From Modestobacter sp. VKM Ac-2986 (GTDB taxonomy: Bacteria > Actinomycetota > Actinomycetes > Mycobacteriales > Geodermatophilaceae): DNA of 64,000 nucleotides. Made by a program: the position numbers and the translations under genes. The DNA is taken from the NCBI RefSeq assembly GCF_026967795.1, contig NZ_JAPVBH010000001.1:609028-673027 (forward strand), written 5' to 3'. Positions 1-9,608 of the stretch are shown piece after piece (within the stretch, counting starts at the first letter, position 1; each line of letters starts with the position of its first letter). Under the pieces are notes generated by a model. The model was not told where the DNA came from, did no database searches, and saw only the letters and a program-made list of their open reading frames with translations.

Positions 1-1539
1 CTGACGCACGACCTCGACCCCCAGGACCCCGGCCCCCAGGACGCCTGTGGTGTCTTCGGCGTCTGGGCACCCGGCGAGGAGGTCTCGAAGCTCACGTACT
101 TCGGCCTCTACGCCCTCCAGCACCGCGGTCAGGAGGCGGCCGGCATCGCGGTGTCCGACGGCTCCTCCGTCGTGGTCTACAAGGACCTCGGCCTGGTCAG
201 CCAGGTGTTCGACGAGCCGACCCTGGGCAGCCTGCGCGGCCACATCGCCGTCGGGCACACCCGCTACTCCACGACCGGTGCCTCCACGTGGGAGAACGCC
301 CAGCCCACGTTCCGCACCACGGGTGCCGGGACAGGGCTGGCGCTCTGTCACAACGGCAACCTGGTCAACACCGCCGAGCTGGCCAGTGCAGCCGCCGACG
401 AGGGCGTGAGCGGGGCGTTCGCCGCGACCACCGACTCCGACCTGATCACCTCGCTGATCGCGGCCAAGCCCGACATGTCGGTCGAGGCGGCCGCGATGGA
501 GGTGCTGCCCCGGCTCCGCGGCGCGTTCAGCCTGACGTTCATGGACGAGCACACGCTCTACGCCGCGCGCGACCCGCAGGGCGTGCGCCCGCTGGTGCTG
601 GGCCGGCTCGAGCGCGGCTGGGTCGTGGCCAGCGAGACCGCGGCGCTGGACATCACCGGCGCCTCCTACGTCCGCGAGGTCGAGCCCGGCGAGCTCATCG
701 CAATCGACGAGGACGGGCTGCGCAGCCAGCACTTCGCGCACAGCCAGCCCAAGGGCTGCGTCTTCGAGTACGTCTACCTCGCCCGCCCCGACACCACCAT
801 CTCCGGCCGCGGCGTGCACGCCGCCCGCGTCGAGATCGGCCGTCGGCTGGCCAAGGAGCACCCGGCCGAGGCCGACCTGGTGATCCCGGTGCCGGAGTCG
901 GGCACCCCGGCTGCTGTCGGGTACGCCGAGGCCTCGGGCATCCCCTACGGGCTGGGCCTGGTCAAGAACTCCTACGTGGGGCGCACGTTCATCCAGCCCA
1001 GCCAGACCATCCGGCAGTTGGGCATCCGGCTCAAGCTCAACCCACTGCGCGACGTCATCCGCGGCAAGCGGCTGGTCGTCGTCGACGACTCCATCGTGCG
1101 CGGCAACACCCAGCGCGCCCTGGTGCGCATGCTGCGTGAGGCCGGCGCCGTCGAGGTGCACGTGCGCATCTCCTCCCCGCCGGTGAAGTGGCCGTGCTTC
1201 TACGGCATCGACTTCGCCAGCCGGGCCGAGCTGGTCGCCAACGGCCTGGACGTCGACGGCGTCCGCGCCTCGATCAACGCCGACTCGCTGGCCTACGTCT
1301 CCGAGCAGGGCCTGATCGCCGCCACCGAGCAGCCGGCCAACCGACTGTGCACCGCGTGCTTCACCGGCGAGTACCCGATCCCGCTGGCCGAGCCCACGGT
1401 GCTGGGCAAGCACGTCCTGGAGGGCATCGGCCGCCGGGCGCTCACCGAGGAGGCGGCCGCCGTCACCGGCTGGACCGGGCGCCAGGCCGGCAGCCCGACC
1501 GTCCCCGGCGGCGCCGACGACGCCCTCACCCGTCCCTGA
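1..1539 (+). CDS. purF: Amidophosphoribosyltransferase PurF (5' end at window edge)
   Basis: PurF makes 5-phosphoribosylamine from PRPP and glutamine, the committed step of purine synthesis. The frame is open from base 1, so the start codon lies at or just before the window edge. Cys16 of the visible frame, in a DACGVFG context, is the N-terminal nucleophile of the Ntn glutaminase domain, exposed after removal of a short propeptide as in Bacillus-type PurF. The PRPP loop VVVDDSIVRGNT lies near codons 358-370. Four cysteines (codons 253, 399, 450, 453) match the [4Fe-4S] ligands of the Bacillus-type enzyme. purM follows after 19 bases, so the two are probably co-transcribed. Confidence 0.97.
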   Translation: MTHDLDPQDPGPQDACGVFGVWAPGEEVSKLTYFGLYALQHRGQEAAGIAVSDGSSVVVYKDLGLVSQVFDEPTLGSLRGHIAVGHTRYSTTGASTWENAQPTFRTTGAGTGLALCHNGNLVNTAELASAAADEGVSGAFAATTDSDLITSLIAAKPDMSVEAAAMEVLPRLRGAFSLTFMDEHTLYAARDPQGVRPLVLGRLERGWVVASETAALDITGASYVREVEPGELIAIDEDGLRSQHFAHSQPKGCVFEYVYLARPDTTISGRGVHAARVEIGRRLAKEHPAEADLVIPVPESGTPAAVGYAEASGIPYGLGLVKNSYVGRTFIQPSQTIRQLGIRLKLNPLRDVIRGKRLVVVDDSIVRGNTQRALVRMLREAGAVEVHVRISSPPVKWPCFYGIDFASRAELVANGLDVDGVRASINADSLAYVSEQGLIAATEQPANRLCTACFTGEYPIPLAEPTVLGKHVLEGIGRRALTEEAAAVTGWTGRQAGSPTVPGGADDALTRP

Positions 1540-1558
1540 CCCGCAGGAGCCCTCGAAC

Positions 1559-2632
1559 GTGAGCACGCAGCAGGACCGGTCCGGCGAGTTCACCTACGCG
1601 GCCTCCGGGGTCGACATCGACGCCGGCGAGCGCGCGGTGACCCTGATGCGGTCGGCGGTGGAGCGCACCAACCGGCCCGAGGTCGTCGGCGGGCTGGGCG
1701 GCTTCGCCGGGCTGTTCCGGCTGGACGTCGCCCGGTACCGCAGCCCGCTGCTGGCCTCCTCGACCGACGGCGTGGGCACGAAGATCGCGCTGGCCCGGGC
1801 GCTGGACCGGCACGACACCGTGGGCATCGACCTGGTCGCGATGGTCGTCGACGACCTGGTGGCCTGCGGCGCCGAGCCGCTGTTCCTGCAGGACTACGTG
1901 GCCTGCGGGCGGGTGGTGCCCGAGCGGATCGCCGCGATCGTCACCGGCATCGCCACCGGCTGCACCCTGGCCGGGGCGGCCCTGGTGGGCGGGGAGACCG
2001 CCGAGCACGGCGACCTGATGGGCGCCGACGACTACGACCTGGCCGCCACCGCCGTGGGCGTGGTGGAGGAGGACTCCGTGCTGGGGCCCGAGCGGGTCCG
2101 GGACGGCGACGTCGTGATCGCGATGGCCTCCTCCGGGTTCCACTCCAACGGCTACTCGCTGGTGCGCCGGGTGGTCGACCGCGCGGGCCTGAACCTCACC
2201 GGGACGCCGGCCGGGCTGGACCGCCCGCTGGGCGACGTGCTGCTCGAGCCCACCCGCATCTACGCCCTGGACTGCCTGGCCCTGGTCGCCGAACTCGGCG
2301 TGTCGGGCGTGCACGCCTTCGCCCACATCACCGGCGGCGGGCTGGCCGGCAACACCGTGCGCGTGGTCCCCGACGGGTTGGAGGCGGTGCTGGACCGCAG
2401 CACCTGGGCGCTGCCGGCCGCCGTCTCGCTGATGGAGTCCCACGGCGTGCCCCGCGCGGAGTCCGAGCGGGCCTTCAACTGCGGGGTGGGCATGGTCGCC
2501 GCGGTCGCACCCGACCAGGCCGACGCGGCCCTGGCCCTGCTCGCCGGCCGTGGGGTGCCCGCCTGGGTCGCCGGCACGCTGTCGGCGTCCGACGGTGCCG
2601 CCTCGGCCCGGCTGGTCGGCTCCTACATCTGA
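1559..2632 (+). CDS. purM: Phosphoribosylformylglycinamidine cyclo-ligase PurM
   Basis: AIR synthetase, the fifth step of purine synthesis: it closes the imidazole ring of FGAM using ATP. The protein has 357 residues, usual for the family. The AIRS fold is recognisable from STDGVGTKIALA (around residues 61-72), the ATP-contacting DLVAMVVDDL stretch and GGETAEHG, with a glycine-rich ITGGGLAGN segment in the C-terminal half. The GTG start sits 19 bases after purF and is preceded by a GCAGGAGCC ribosome-binding site. The order purF-purM-DUF3073-dehydrogenase is conserved in many actinobacteria. Confidence 0.97.
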   Translation: MSTQQDRSGEFTYAASGVDIDAGERAVTLMRSAVERTNRPEVVGGLGGFAGLFRLDVARYRSPLLASSTDGVGTKIALARALDRHDTVGIDLVAMVVDDLVACGAEPLFLQDYVACGRVVPERIAAIVTGIATGCTLAGAALVGGETAEHGDLMGADDYDLAATAVGVVEEDSVLGPERVRDGDVVIAMASSGFHSNGYSLVRRVVDRAGLNLTGTPAGLDRPLGDVLLEPTRIYALDCLALVAELGVSGVHAFAHITGGGLAGNTVRVVPDGLEAVLDRSTWALPAAVSLMESHGVPRAESERAFNCGVGMVAAVAPDQADAALALLAGRGVPAWVAGTLSASDGAASARLVGSYI

Positions 2633-2685
2633 GGCAGGCCGCGTGCCGGGCCCGGCACGGCGGCCTCAGCGGCTGAACGCGCGGC

Positions 2686-2730
2686 ACGTCGAGGAGCCCT
2701 GGCACCACTGGTGCCGGGGCTCCTCGACGT
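2686..2730. repeat. 45-bp near-perfect palindrome between purM and the DUF3073 gene
   Basis: Two 22-base arms (2686-2707 and 2709-2730) around a single central base. There is one mismatch, which would be a G-U pair in RNA. It lies between the convergent purM and DUF3073 genes and could act as a terminator in both directions. It has no T tract and is much longer and tighter than the other terminator hairpins here. Confidence 0.8.
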
Positions 2731-2763
2731 ACCCGGCCGGGGCCGGGCGGTGAGCACGCGAGA

Positions 2764-2794
2764 ACACCGCTGCACCCGGGAGGGGCAGCGGTGT
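2764..2794. terminator. Hairpin between convergent genes
   Basis: A 10-bp perfect stem, ACACCGCTGC with GCAGCGGTGT, around an 11-base loop. It stands between the 45-bp palindrome and the 3' end of the DUF3073 gene and is the likely terminator for that minus-strand gene. Confidence 0.55.
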
Positions 2795-2822
2795 CGCGGT
2801 GGAACGTGTGTCGACCTCGAGG

Positions 2823-3044
2823 TCAACGACCGGTGGCAGCCCAGTCGTCGTCCTCGTCGTCCCCCAGCCAGGTCTCGGCCTGGGGCTCGTCCTCGTCGTC
2901 GTCGTCCTTCGGCGCACGGGTCGGGAACGACGACGGCTGCCCAGCGAGTTCACGCTGGAGTGCCGTCAGATCGGTGTTGGGTGAGCTGTACTTGAGCTCA
3001 CGGGCCACGCGTGTCTGCTTGGCCTTCGCTCGGCCGCGCCCCAT
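2823..3044 (-). CDS. DUF3073 family protein
   Basis: A 73-residue protein of the actinobacterial DUF3073 family. The basic N-terminus MGRGRAKAKQTRVARELKY is the family hallmark, and the C-terminal half is strongly acidic (DDDDEDE, GDDEDDDW). No function is known to me. The basic head and acidic tail suggest a small soluble protein that might bind nucleic acid or ribosomes, which is only a guess. Its place beside purM is conserved in actinobacteria. The ATG is the only sensible start. Confidence 0.9.
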   Translation of the reverse strand: MGRGRAKAKQTRVARELKYSSPNTDLTALQRELAGQPSSFPTRAPKDDDDEDEPQAETWLGDDEDDDWAATGR

Positions 3045-3240
3045 GGCTCGACCCCCTCGTGACGGAGTGCGGGTCGTCGTCCAGCACTGGGCTGGACGGC
3101 CCGTGTGGCGACCCCGACTGAGTGACTGTGTCCTGGAGGCAGCTTACGACACGGATCGGTCACGGGCACGCGTCCCTCCCCCGAGCCCCCTCTCCAGGGG
3201 GTGTTCCGTGACCGTCGTCTCACGATCGGAGGGCGTCTCG

Positions 3241-3266
3241 CCCCCTCGCCGGTGGGGGCGAGGGGG
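3241..3266 (-). terminator. Terminator of the amino-acid dehydrogenase gene
   Basis: A 10-bp perfect GC stem (3241-3250 with 3257-3266) and a 6-base loop. It lies immediately downstream of the minus-strand dehydrogenase stop codon at 3271. Confidence 0.6.
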
Positions 3267-3270
3267 TCCG

Positions 3271-4326
3271 TCAGCGGGGGAGACGGATGGTCGCGAGCCG
3301 GCCCACCGAGCGCATCCGCTCCTCGGCGAGCCGGTCGGCGGCCACGGCGGGGGAGACGCCCTCGGCGTCGGCGGTGGCGAACACCTGCCGGGCGATGTCG
3401 AAGACCGTCGCCGTCCGGGCCTCGGCGCGGGCGAAGGAGAACCCGTGCCGCTCGTCCTCGACCTGGATCACCCCGCCGGCGTTCACCAGGTAGTCCGGCG
3501 CGTACAGGACCCCGCGGGCCCGCAGCAGCTCCGCCGTCCCTGCGTGCGGCAGCTGGTTGTTCGCCCCGCCGCACACGATCTGCGCGGGCAGGACCGCGAC
3601 GGTCTCGTCGTCCAGGGCGCCGCCGAGTGCGCAGGGCGCGTAGACGTCGTGCGGGGTGCGGACCAGGGTCGCGGTGTCGGCCACGGCGGTCACGGCGGGA
3701 TGGCGGGCCAGCACGCGGTCCACGGCGGCCCGGTCGACGTCGGTGACCACGGCGGAGGCGCCGTCGGCCACGACCAGGTCGACCAGGTGCGAGCCGACCT
3801 TGCCCACGCCGGCGACCGCGACGGTGCGGCCGGCCAGCGAGGGGGAGCCCCAGCGGTGCTGTGCCGCGGCCCGCATGCCCTGGAAGACACCGGCGGCGGT
3901 GAGCACCGAGGAGTCGCCGCACCCGCCGAGGGCCTCCGACCGGCCGTGCGCGAACCGGGTCTCCCGGGCCACGACGTCCAGGTCGGCGTTGTAGGTGCCC
4001 ACGTCGCAGGCGGTGAGGTAGCGCCCGCCCAGGCTCTCCACGAACCGGCCGTAGGCGCGCAGCAGCGCCTCGGTCTTGTCGGTGCGCGGGTCGCCGATGA
4101 TGACGCCCTTGCCCCCGCCCAGGTCCAGCCCGGCGAGGCTGTTCTTGTAGGCCATCGCCTTGGACAGGGCCAGCGCGTCGGTCACCGCCGCCTCCTCGGA
4201 GGCGTAGGGGAAGAAGCGGGTCCCGCCCAGCGCCGGCCCGAGCGCGGTGGAGTAGATCGCGATCACCGCGCGCAGCCCCGACCCCGGGTCGGAGCAGAAG
4301 ACGACCTGTTCGTGCCCTGAGCCCAT
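3271..4326 (-). CDS. Glu/Leu/Phe/Val dehydrogenase (valine or leucine dehydrogenase type)
   Basis: NAD-dependent oxidative deamination of branched-chain amino acids to 2-oxo acids. The product has 351 residues, matching leucine/valine dehydrogenases (about 350-365) rather than the longer glutamate dehydrogenases. Visible marks are the glycine-rich substrate loop [11 protein letters not shown] with the catalytic-lysine stretch [11 protein letters not shown] before it, the Rossmann motif GVGKVGSH, and CGGANNQL in the C-terminal half. The ATG at 4326 is chosen because the fold begins just after it; a GTG two codons upstream is possible. Streptomyces has vdh in the same position, which favours valine dehydrogenase. 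Substrate choice cannot be read from the sequence alone. Confidence 0.92.
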   Translation of the reverse strand: MGSGHEQVVFCSDPGSGLRAVIAIYSTALGPALGGTRFFPYASEEAAVTDALALSKAMAYKNSLAGLDLGGGKGVIIGDPRTDKTEALLRAYGRFVESLGGRYLTACDVGTYNADLDVVARETRFAHGRSEALGGCGDSSVLTAAGVFQGMRAAAQHRWGSPSLAGRTVAVAGVGKVGSHLVDLVVADGASAVVTDVDRAAVDRVLARHPAVTAVADTATLVRTPHDVYAPCALGGALDDETVAVLPAQIVCGGANNQLPHAGTAELLRARGVLYAPDYLVNAGGVIQVEDERHGFSFARAEARTATVFDIARQVFATADAEGVSPAVAADRLAEERMRSVGRLATIRLPR

Positions 4327-4584
4327 CACGTCCACCCGGCCAGCGTAGGTGGCGCCCACGAGGCCCCCTGCGCGCCCGCGGGAGGGCGTCCTGGGACGAC
4401 GCGCAGGTCGGGTCAGGGAGTCCGTGCCGCGATCGCAGGGCGCGCCGGGCATGATCGGGGGCTGACGACAGGCGCCGGCGCACGCCGGTGCCGCACACTT
4501 CCCCCGTCGTGACCCTGGTCGGGGTCGCCGGGGAGGGGACCAGCGGGGCAGCGCTGCGCCGCCACACAGGAGGACAGGCACATC

Positions 4585-5580
4585 ATGGCTCGACGCAAGC
4601 GGCTGCTGGCACTCACCCTCGCGGCACCCCTGGTGCTCCTGGGCTGCTCCACCGAGAACTCCGGCGGTGAGGGCGAGACCACCGCAGCCGCCCCGAGCGC
4701 GGGCGGTGGCGCCGCGGACGGCGACCTGCAGTTCGCCGTCGTCACCCACGGCTCGGCCGGTGACGCCTTCTGGGACGTCGTGCAGAAGGGCGCGTTGGCG
4801 GCCGGCGAGGACCTCGGCGTGGGCGTGGACTACCAGAGCGACGGCGACCCGCAGCGGCAGTCCCAGCTCATCGAGGCCGCGGTCAACCAGGACGTCGACG
4901 GCATCGTGGTCTCGATGGCCAACCCCGACGCGCTGCAGGACTCGCTGGCCGCGGCGCGCACGGCCGGCATCCCCGTGGTCACCATCAACTCCGGCGCCGA
5001 CCGGTCCGTCGAGTTCGGCGCGATCGGCCACGTCGGCCAGGACGAGACGATCGCCGGTCAGGGTGCCGGGCAGCGGCTGGCCGCCGAGGGGCGCAGGAAC
5101 GTCCTCTGCGTCGTCCACGAGGCGGGCAACATCGGCCTCGAGCAGCGCTGCGACGGCGCCTCGCAGGGCCTGGGCACCGACGTCCGGCTGCTGCAGGTCG
5201 ACATCAACGACCTGCAGGGCGCGCAGTCCACGATCACCTCGCAGCTGCAGGCCGACGCCTCGATCGACGCCGTCCTCACGCTGAACTCCGCCGTCGCCCC
5301 GATCGCCGCCTCGGCCGCCTCCGACGCCGGGTCCACCGCCGAGATCGCCACCTTCGACCTCAACGGCGACGTCATCGCCGCCATCCAGGCCGGCACGGTC
5401 TCCTTCGCCGTCGACCAGCAGCAGTACGAGCAGGGCTACCTGCCGGTCGTGATGCTCAAGCTCTACGCGCAGAACCTCAACACCGTCGGCGGCGGCCGGG
5501 CGGTGCTCACCGGCCCCGGGATCGTCGACGCCGAGAACGTCGACGCGATCGCCGACCTGGCCTCGGCGGGCACCCGCTGA
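4585..5580 (+). CDS. Sugar ABC transporter substrate-binding lipoprotein (FrcB/RbsB-like)
   Basis: Extracellular binding component of a carbohydrate importer. The 331-residue protein opens with a lipoprotein signal: basic MARRKR, a hydrophobic stretch, and lipobox VLLGC with Cys21 as the lipidated residue. A short Gly/Ala linker follows, then a type I periplasmic-binding fold; [26 protein letters not shown] and [15 protein letters not shown] are typical of the ribose/fructose-binding group. A strong AGGAGG site precedes the ATG. Permease and ATPase genes follow closely, so this is the first gene of a three-gene importer operon. The sugar is not identifiable; fructose or another pentose/hexose is likely. 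Confidence 0.93.
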   Translation: MARRKRLLALTLAAPLVLLGCSTENSGGEGETTAAAPSAGGGAADGDLQFAVVTHGSAGDAFWDVVQKGALAAGEDLGVGVDYQSDGDPQRQSQLIEAAVNQDVDGIVVSMANPDALQDSLAAARTAGIPVVTINSGADRSVEFGAIGHVGQDETIAGQGAGQRLAAEGRRNVLCVVHEAGNIGLEQRCDGASQGLGTDVRLLQVDINDLQGAQSTITSQLQADASIDAVLTLNSAVAPIAASAASDAGSTAEIATFDLNGDVIAAIQAGTVSFAVDQQQYEQGYLPVVMLKLYAQNLNTVGGGRAVLTGPGIVDAENVDAIADLASAGTR

Positions 5581-5600
5581 GCGCCACCCGCGAGGCGCCG

Positions 5601-6638
5601 GTGGGCCGGCCGGCGCGCGCCGACGAGCGGGTCGCCGCCGTCGGCCTGTGGCGCCGGCTGCTGGTCAAGCCCGAGCTCGGGTCGCTGATCGGTGCGGTCG
5701 TCATCCTGGTGTTCTTCTCCGCGCAGAGCCAGGTCTTCCGGTCGCTGAGCGGGATCGCGAACTGGCTCGACGTCGCCTCGACGCTGGGCATCATGGCGGT
5801 CGCGGTCGCCCTGCTGATGATCGGCGGGCACTTCGACCTGTCGGCCGGCGTGCTGACCGGCACGACCGCGCTGACCGTCGGGATCGTCGCCGTCCGGTTC
5901 GGGCAGGCCATCTGGGTGGCCATCGCCGTGGCCGGGGTGCTGGCGCTGGCCATCGGCGCCCTCAACGGCTGGCTGGTGACCCGCACGGGGCTGCCCAGCT
6001 TCATCATCACGCTGGCGACCTTCCTGATGCTCCAGGGCCTGAACCTCGGGCTGACCAAGCTGTTCACCGGCACGGTCCAGGTGCGCGGCATCGCCGAGGC
6101 GCCGGGCTACCACTCGGCCGAGCTGGTGCTGGCCTCCACGTTCAGCCTGTTCGGCCAGCAGTTCCGCATCGCGATCGTGTGGTGGCTGCTGGCCACCGCG
6201 GTGGCGACCTGGGTGCTGCTGCGCACCCGGTTCGGCAACTGGGTCTTCGCCACCGGCGGTGACGAGGTCGCCAGCCGCAACGTGGGCGTGCCGGCCGCGC
6301 GCACGACGATCGCGCTGTTCATGACCACGGCCGGCGCGGCCTGGCTGGTCGGGTCCATCACCGCCGTCCGGCTCACCTCGGTGCAGGCCAACACCGGCAC
6401 CGGCCAGGAGCTGATCTACATCGTCGCGGCGGTCATCGGCGGCTGCCTGCTCACCGGTGGCTTCGGCTCGGCGATCGGGGCCGCGCTCGGGGCGCTGGTG
6501 TTCGGCATGACCCAGCAGGGGATCGTCTACCTGCGCTGGGACGCCGACTGGTTCTACTTCTTCCTCGGCGCGATGCTGCTGCTGGCCGTGCTGAGCAACC
6601 GGGCCGTCCGCCGCTACGCCGAGGCGGCCCGTCGATGA
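5601..6638 (+). CDS. Sugar ABC transporter permease (FrcC/RbsC-like)
   Basis: Integral membrane component of the same importer, 345 residues, with about eight to ten hydrophobic segments of the BPD_transp_2 (RbsC) type. The conserved loop [21 protein letters not shown], which typically precedes the cytoplasmic coupling region, is visible near residues 119-139. A charged stretch of about 20 residues precedes the first membrane segment. The GTG at 5601 is the only good start after the upstream stop and has a GAGGCG site close by. Its 3' end overlaps the ATPase gene by four bases (ATGA), so the two are translationally coupled. Confidence 0.93.
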   Translation: MGRPARADERVAAVGLWRRLLVKPELGSLIGAVVILVFFSAQSQVFRSLSGIANWLDVASTLGIMAVAVALLMIGGHFDLSAGVLTGTTALTVGIVAVRFGQAIWVAIAVAGVLALAIGALNGWLVTRTGLPSFIITLATFLMLQGLNLGLTKLFTGTVQVRGIAEAPGYHSAELVLASTFSLFGQQFRIAIVWWLLATAVATWVLLRTRFGNWVFATGGDEVASRNVGVPAARTTIALFMTTAGAAWLVGSITAVRLTSVQANTGTGQELIYIVAAVIGGCLLTGGFGSAIGAALGALVFGMTQQGIVYLRWDADWFYFFLGAMLLLAVLSNRAVRRYAEAARR

Positions 6639-7441
6639 GCACCGCCTCGGGCGCCGCGGGCGCTCCCCTGCTGGAGCTGCGCGAGATCGGCAAGGACTTC
6701 GGCTCGGTCATCGCCCTGGACGGCATCTCCACCACCGTGCGGGCCGGGCAGGTCACCTGCGTGCTGGGCGACAACGGCGCGGGCAAGTCCACGCTGATCA
6801 AGGTGCTGTCCGGGGTGCACCGGCCGACGCGGGGCGAGCTGCTGCTCGACGGCGCCCCGGTGCGCTTCGGTGCCCCCCGGGAGGCGCTGGACGCCGGGAT
6901 CGCGACGGTCTACCAGGACCTGGCGATGATCCCGCTGATGGCGATCTGGCGGAACTTCTTCCTCGGGTCGGAGCCGACCACCGGCTGGGGCCCGTTCCGC
7001 CGGTTCGACAGCGCGACGGCCAAGGACGTCACCCGGCGCGAGCTGGCCGCGATGGGCATCGACGTCCGGGACGTCGACCAGCCCGTGGGCACGCTGTCCG
7101 GGGGTGAGCGCCAGTCGGTGGCGATCGCCCGGGCCGTGCACTTCGGTGCCCGGGTGCTCATCCTCGACGAGCCGACCTCGGCGCTGGGGGTCAAGCAGGC
7201 CGGGGTGGTGCTGCGCTACATCGCCCGGGCGCGCGACCAGGGGCTGGGCGTCGTGTTCATCACCCACAACCCACACCACGCGCACCCGGTGGGCGACCGC
7301 TTCCTGCTGCTCAACCGCGGGCGCAGCCTGGGTGACTTCGCGAAGGGCGAGGTCAGCCGCGAGGAGCTGACCACGATGATGGCCGGCGGCGACGAGCTGA
7401 CCCGGCTGGCCGAGGAGCTGGGGCGCGAACCGCGATCTTGA
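6635..7441 (+). CDS. Sugar ABC transporter ATP-binding protein (FrcA-like)
   Basis: ATPase that powers the importer. It has 268 residues and one nucleotide-binding domain, like FrcA and unlike RbsA, which has two. Visible motifs are Walker [10 protein letters not shown] (around 47-55), signature LSGGERQS, Walker [12 protein letters not shown] and switch histidine ITHN. A homodimer is expected. It overlaps the permease stop by four bases. No sugar kinase or regulator lies beside the operon, so the substrate stays open. Confidence 0.94.
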   Translation: MSTASGAAGAPLLELREIGKDFGSVIALDGISTTVRAGQVTCVLGDNGAGKSTLIKVLSGVHRPTRGELLLDGAPVRFGAPREALDAGIATVYQDLAMIPLMAIWRNFFLGSEPTTGWGPFRRFDSATAKDVTRRELAAMGIDVRDVDQPVGTLSGGERQSVAIARAVHFGARVLILDEPTSALGVKQAGVVLRYIARARDQGLGVVFITHNPHHAHPVGDRFLLLNRGRSLGDFAKGEVSREELTTMMAGGDELTRLAEELGREPRS

Positions 7442-7564
7442 CTGCGGTGGGTCATGTGACAACTGCGCCGCGTGTTGCCTTGGGGACGGGTGGGGTCGGT
7501 GCGACCCTCGGAGGAGTCCACCTGCGGGAGCTCGTCCGCAGGCACCTCTTCCCCAGGAGCCACC

Positions 7565-8959
7565 ATGCCGCAGCTCGTGCTGCGTCCGTCCCCGGCACCC
7601 CGGTGCCCGGCCCCCGGCCGGCTGTCGCGTGCGTCCCGGTGGCTGGCCCGGACGGTCTCCGGCGGGCTGGTCGCCGCCGCCACCGTGACCGCCGTGCTGG
7701 GCGCCGGCGGGGGCACCGCGTGGGCTGACCCGGTCAACCCCTCCGACGAGCAGCTGGAGGGCGCGGCGGCGACCCAGGCCGCCGCCACCGCGGAGGTCGC
7801 CCGGATCACCGGGCTGGTGGCCGACGCCGAGGCGCGGCTGGAGCAGGTGCAGTTCCAGGCCGAGGCCGCCGGCACCGCCTACCTCGCGGCGGAGGAGGCC
7901 CGGCAGCTGGCCGAGGCCGCCGCCCAGCAGGCCGCCCGCGACCTGCAGGCCGCCGCCGAGGCCGTGACCGCCTCGCAGGCCCGGATCGCCGACTTCTCCC
8001 GCGACACCTACAAGAACGGCTCCGAGCTCACCAGCGAGATGGCCCTGCTCGACGCCGACGGCCCGGCCGAGCTGATCGAGAAGGCCGCGATCCTGGACTA
8101 CGTCGGCGACCACCAGGTCGACGTCCTGGGGATGCTCGAGGACTCCCGCGTGCAGCAGGCCGCCGCGGACGCCGCCGCCCGGGACGCCCGGGACGACAAG
8201 GCCGCCGCCGAGGCCGCCGCCGAGGCCGCCAAGGTGGCCGCCGACGAGCAGCTGGCCGCCCAGCAGGCCGCGCTGACCCAGGCCGCCGAGCAGAAGGCGC
8301 AGCTGGACCAGCAGCTGCAGGACGCCGAGGTGCGGCTGCTGGAGCTGCAGGGCGCCCGCAACGCCTTCCAGGCCTGGCAGGCGCAGAAGGCCGCGGAGGA
8401 GAAGGCCCGGCAGGAGGAGGAGGCGCGGATCCGCGCGCAGGCCGAGGAGGACGACCGGCGGGCCCGGGCGGCTGCGGCGGCGGAGGCCTCGACCGAGGAG
8501 GACGCCGCGGACACCGGCGACACCGGCAGCGGGGCCGCGCCGGACGACGGCGGCTCGGGCTACGTCCGCCCGGCGGTCGGCCGCACCAGCAGCTGCTACG
8601 GCGCCCGCTGGGGCGTCACGCACTACGGGGTCGACATCGCCGCGCCGATCGGGACGCCCATCTACGCCGCCGCGACCGGCGTCGTCGAGCGGGCCGGGCC
8701 GGCCACCGGGTTCGGGCTGGCGGTGTACATCCGCGGCGACGACGGCGCGATCACCGTCTACGGGCACGTGAACCGGCACTTCGTGGCCGACGGCGAGAGG
8801 GTGCGCGCCGGTGAGCGCATCGCCGAGGTGGGCAACCGCGGCCAGTCCACCGGCCCGCACCTGCACTTCGAGGTGCACCCCAACGGCATGATGTACGGCG
8901 GTCAGGTCGACCCGGTGCCGTGGCTGCGGGCGCGGGGGATCACCATCCGCGGCTGCTGA
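7565..8959 (+). CDS. Secreted M23 (LytM-type) peptidoglycan endopeptidase with coiled-coil stalk
   Basis: Predicted cell-wall hydrolase of 464 residues. The ATG at 7565 has a good AGGAG site seven bases upstream. The N-terminus carries a long signal peptide ending near TAWADP. Residues about 60-330 form an Ala/Gln/Glu-rich coiled coil like the stalks of EnvC/RipA-type hydrolases or activators. The C-terminal M23 domain (about 360-455) keeps the zinc ligands: HYGVD (HxxxD) and GPHLHFEV (HxH), so it should be an active enzyme. A short acidic linker joins stalk and domain. It is transcribed alone; a terminator hairpin follows at once. Confidence 0.93.
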   Translation: MPQLVLRPSPAPRCPAPGRLSRASRWLARTVSGGLVAAATVTAVLGAGGGTAWADPVNPSDEQLEGAAATQAAATAEVARITGLVADAEARLEQVQFQAEAAGTAYLAAEEARQLAEAAAQQAARDLQAAAEAVTASQARIADFSRDTYKNGSELTSEMALLDADGPAELIEKAAILDYVGDHQVDVLGMLEDSRVQQAAADAAARDARDDKAAAEAAAEAAKVAADEQLAAQQAALTQAAEQKAQLDQQLQDAEVRLLELQGARNAFQAWQAQKAAEEKARQEEEARIRAQAEEDDRRARAAAAAEASTEEDAADTGDTGSGAAPDDGGSGYVRPAVGRTSSCYGARWGVTHYGVDIAAPIGTPIYAAATGVVERAGPATGFGLAVYIRGDDGAITVYGHVNRHFVADGERVRAGERIAEVGNRGQSTGPHLHFEVHPNGMMYGGQVDPVPWLRARGITIRGC

Positions 8960-8964
8960 GGCGA

Positions 8965-8992
8965 CCCGGGCGCCCTGTCGCAGGCGCCCGGG
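8965..8992. terminator. Bidirectional terminator between convergent genes
   Basis: A 10-bp stem, CCCGGGCGCC with GGCGCCCGGG, between the 3' ends of the M23 peptidase gene (plus) and the lipoprotein gene (minus). It can fold on either transcript. Confidence 0.65.
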
Positions 8993-9001
8993 CCGACGGT
9001 C

Positions 9002-9544
9002 TCAGGCCCCGCAGTTCTCGCTGGTCCAGGCGTCGAGCCGGGTCTGGGCCTCGCCGGTCTCGGCCTGCAGCCGGGTCGCCTCGGCCTGCACGGCCGCCTG
9101 GCCCTCCGCGGTGTTGAGGTCCACGCCCTGCACGGCGTCGCGGAGGCCGGCGAACAGCCGCTTGGCGGCGTCCCAGTCGCCGCTGATCTCCGCCGGGGCC
9201 TGGACGGCCTCGAGGTCGGTGACCGCCTTCTCCAGGGCCGGGCCGACCTGGGTGGCGTCGGGGGACTCCAGGCTCTGGCTGACCTGGGTGAGGGCCTGGC
9301 CGGCCTGGTCGCAGAAGGCCCGCACCGCCGGGTCGTCGGACCCGCCGGAGGCGGCAGCGCTGGAGCTGGGGGCCGCCGAGCCGGACGACGCCGCCGAGCT
9401 GGAGGCCGGAGCCGAGCTGGAGGCCGGTGCGGGGGAGGCCGCGGCGTCGGTGGCCTCCTCCTCCGATCCGCCGCAGGCGGTCAGCAGGACGAGGGCGGCG
9501 GTGGCGGTCAGGCCGGCCTTGAGCAGGGTCGCGGGTGCGCGCAT
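9002..9544 (-). CDS. Putative secreted lipoprotein of unknown function
   Basis: A 180-residue protein with a lipoprotein signal: hydrophobic segment ending VLLTAC, Cys24 lipidated. An unusually long Ser/Ala/Pro linker of about 45 residues follows. The remaining roughly 110 residues look alpha-helical, with a Cys near the start of the domain (RAFCDQAG) and another at the C-terminus (ENCGA), which may form a disulphide. I do not recognise the family. It is divergent from the metallo-hydrolase gene and probably lies at the outer membrane face. Confidence 0.8.
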   Translation of the reverse strand: MRAPATLLKAGLTATAALVLLTACGGSEEEATDAAASPAPASSSAPASSSAASSGSAAPSSSAAASGGSDDPAVRAFCDQAGQALTQVSQSLESPDATQVGPALEKAVTDLEAVQAPAEISGDWDAAKRLFAGLRDAVQGVDLNTAEGQAAVQAEATRLQAETGEAQTRLDAWTSENCGA

Positions 9545-9608
9545 GGGGTCGACGCTACGTGGCCGGGCGGACGGCGGCCGTGCCTGCGACGGCGTTACCG
9601 TGCCGTCC

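Noticed and set aside
7442-7564. Possible c-di-AMP riboswitch upstream of the M23 peptidase, as found before many actinobacterial wall hydrolases
   Set aside because: The gap is short, and the conserved ydaO-type elements are not recognisable.
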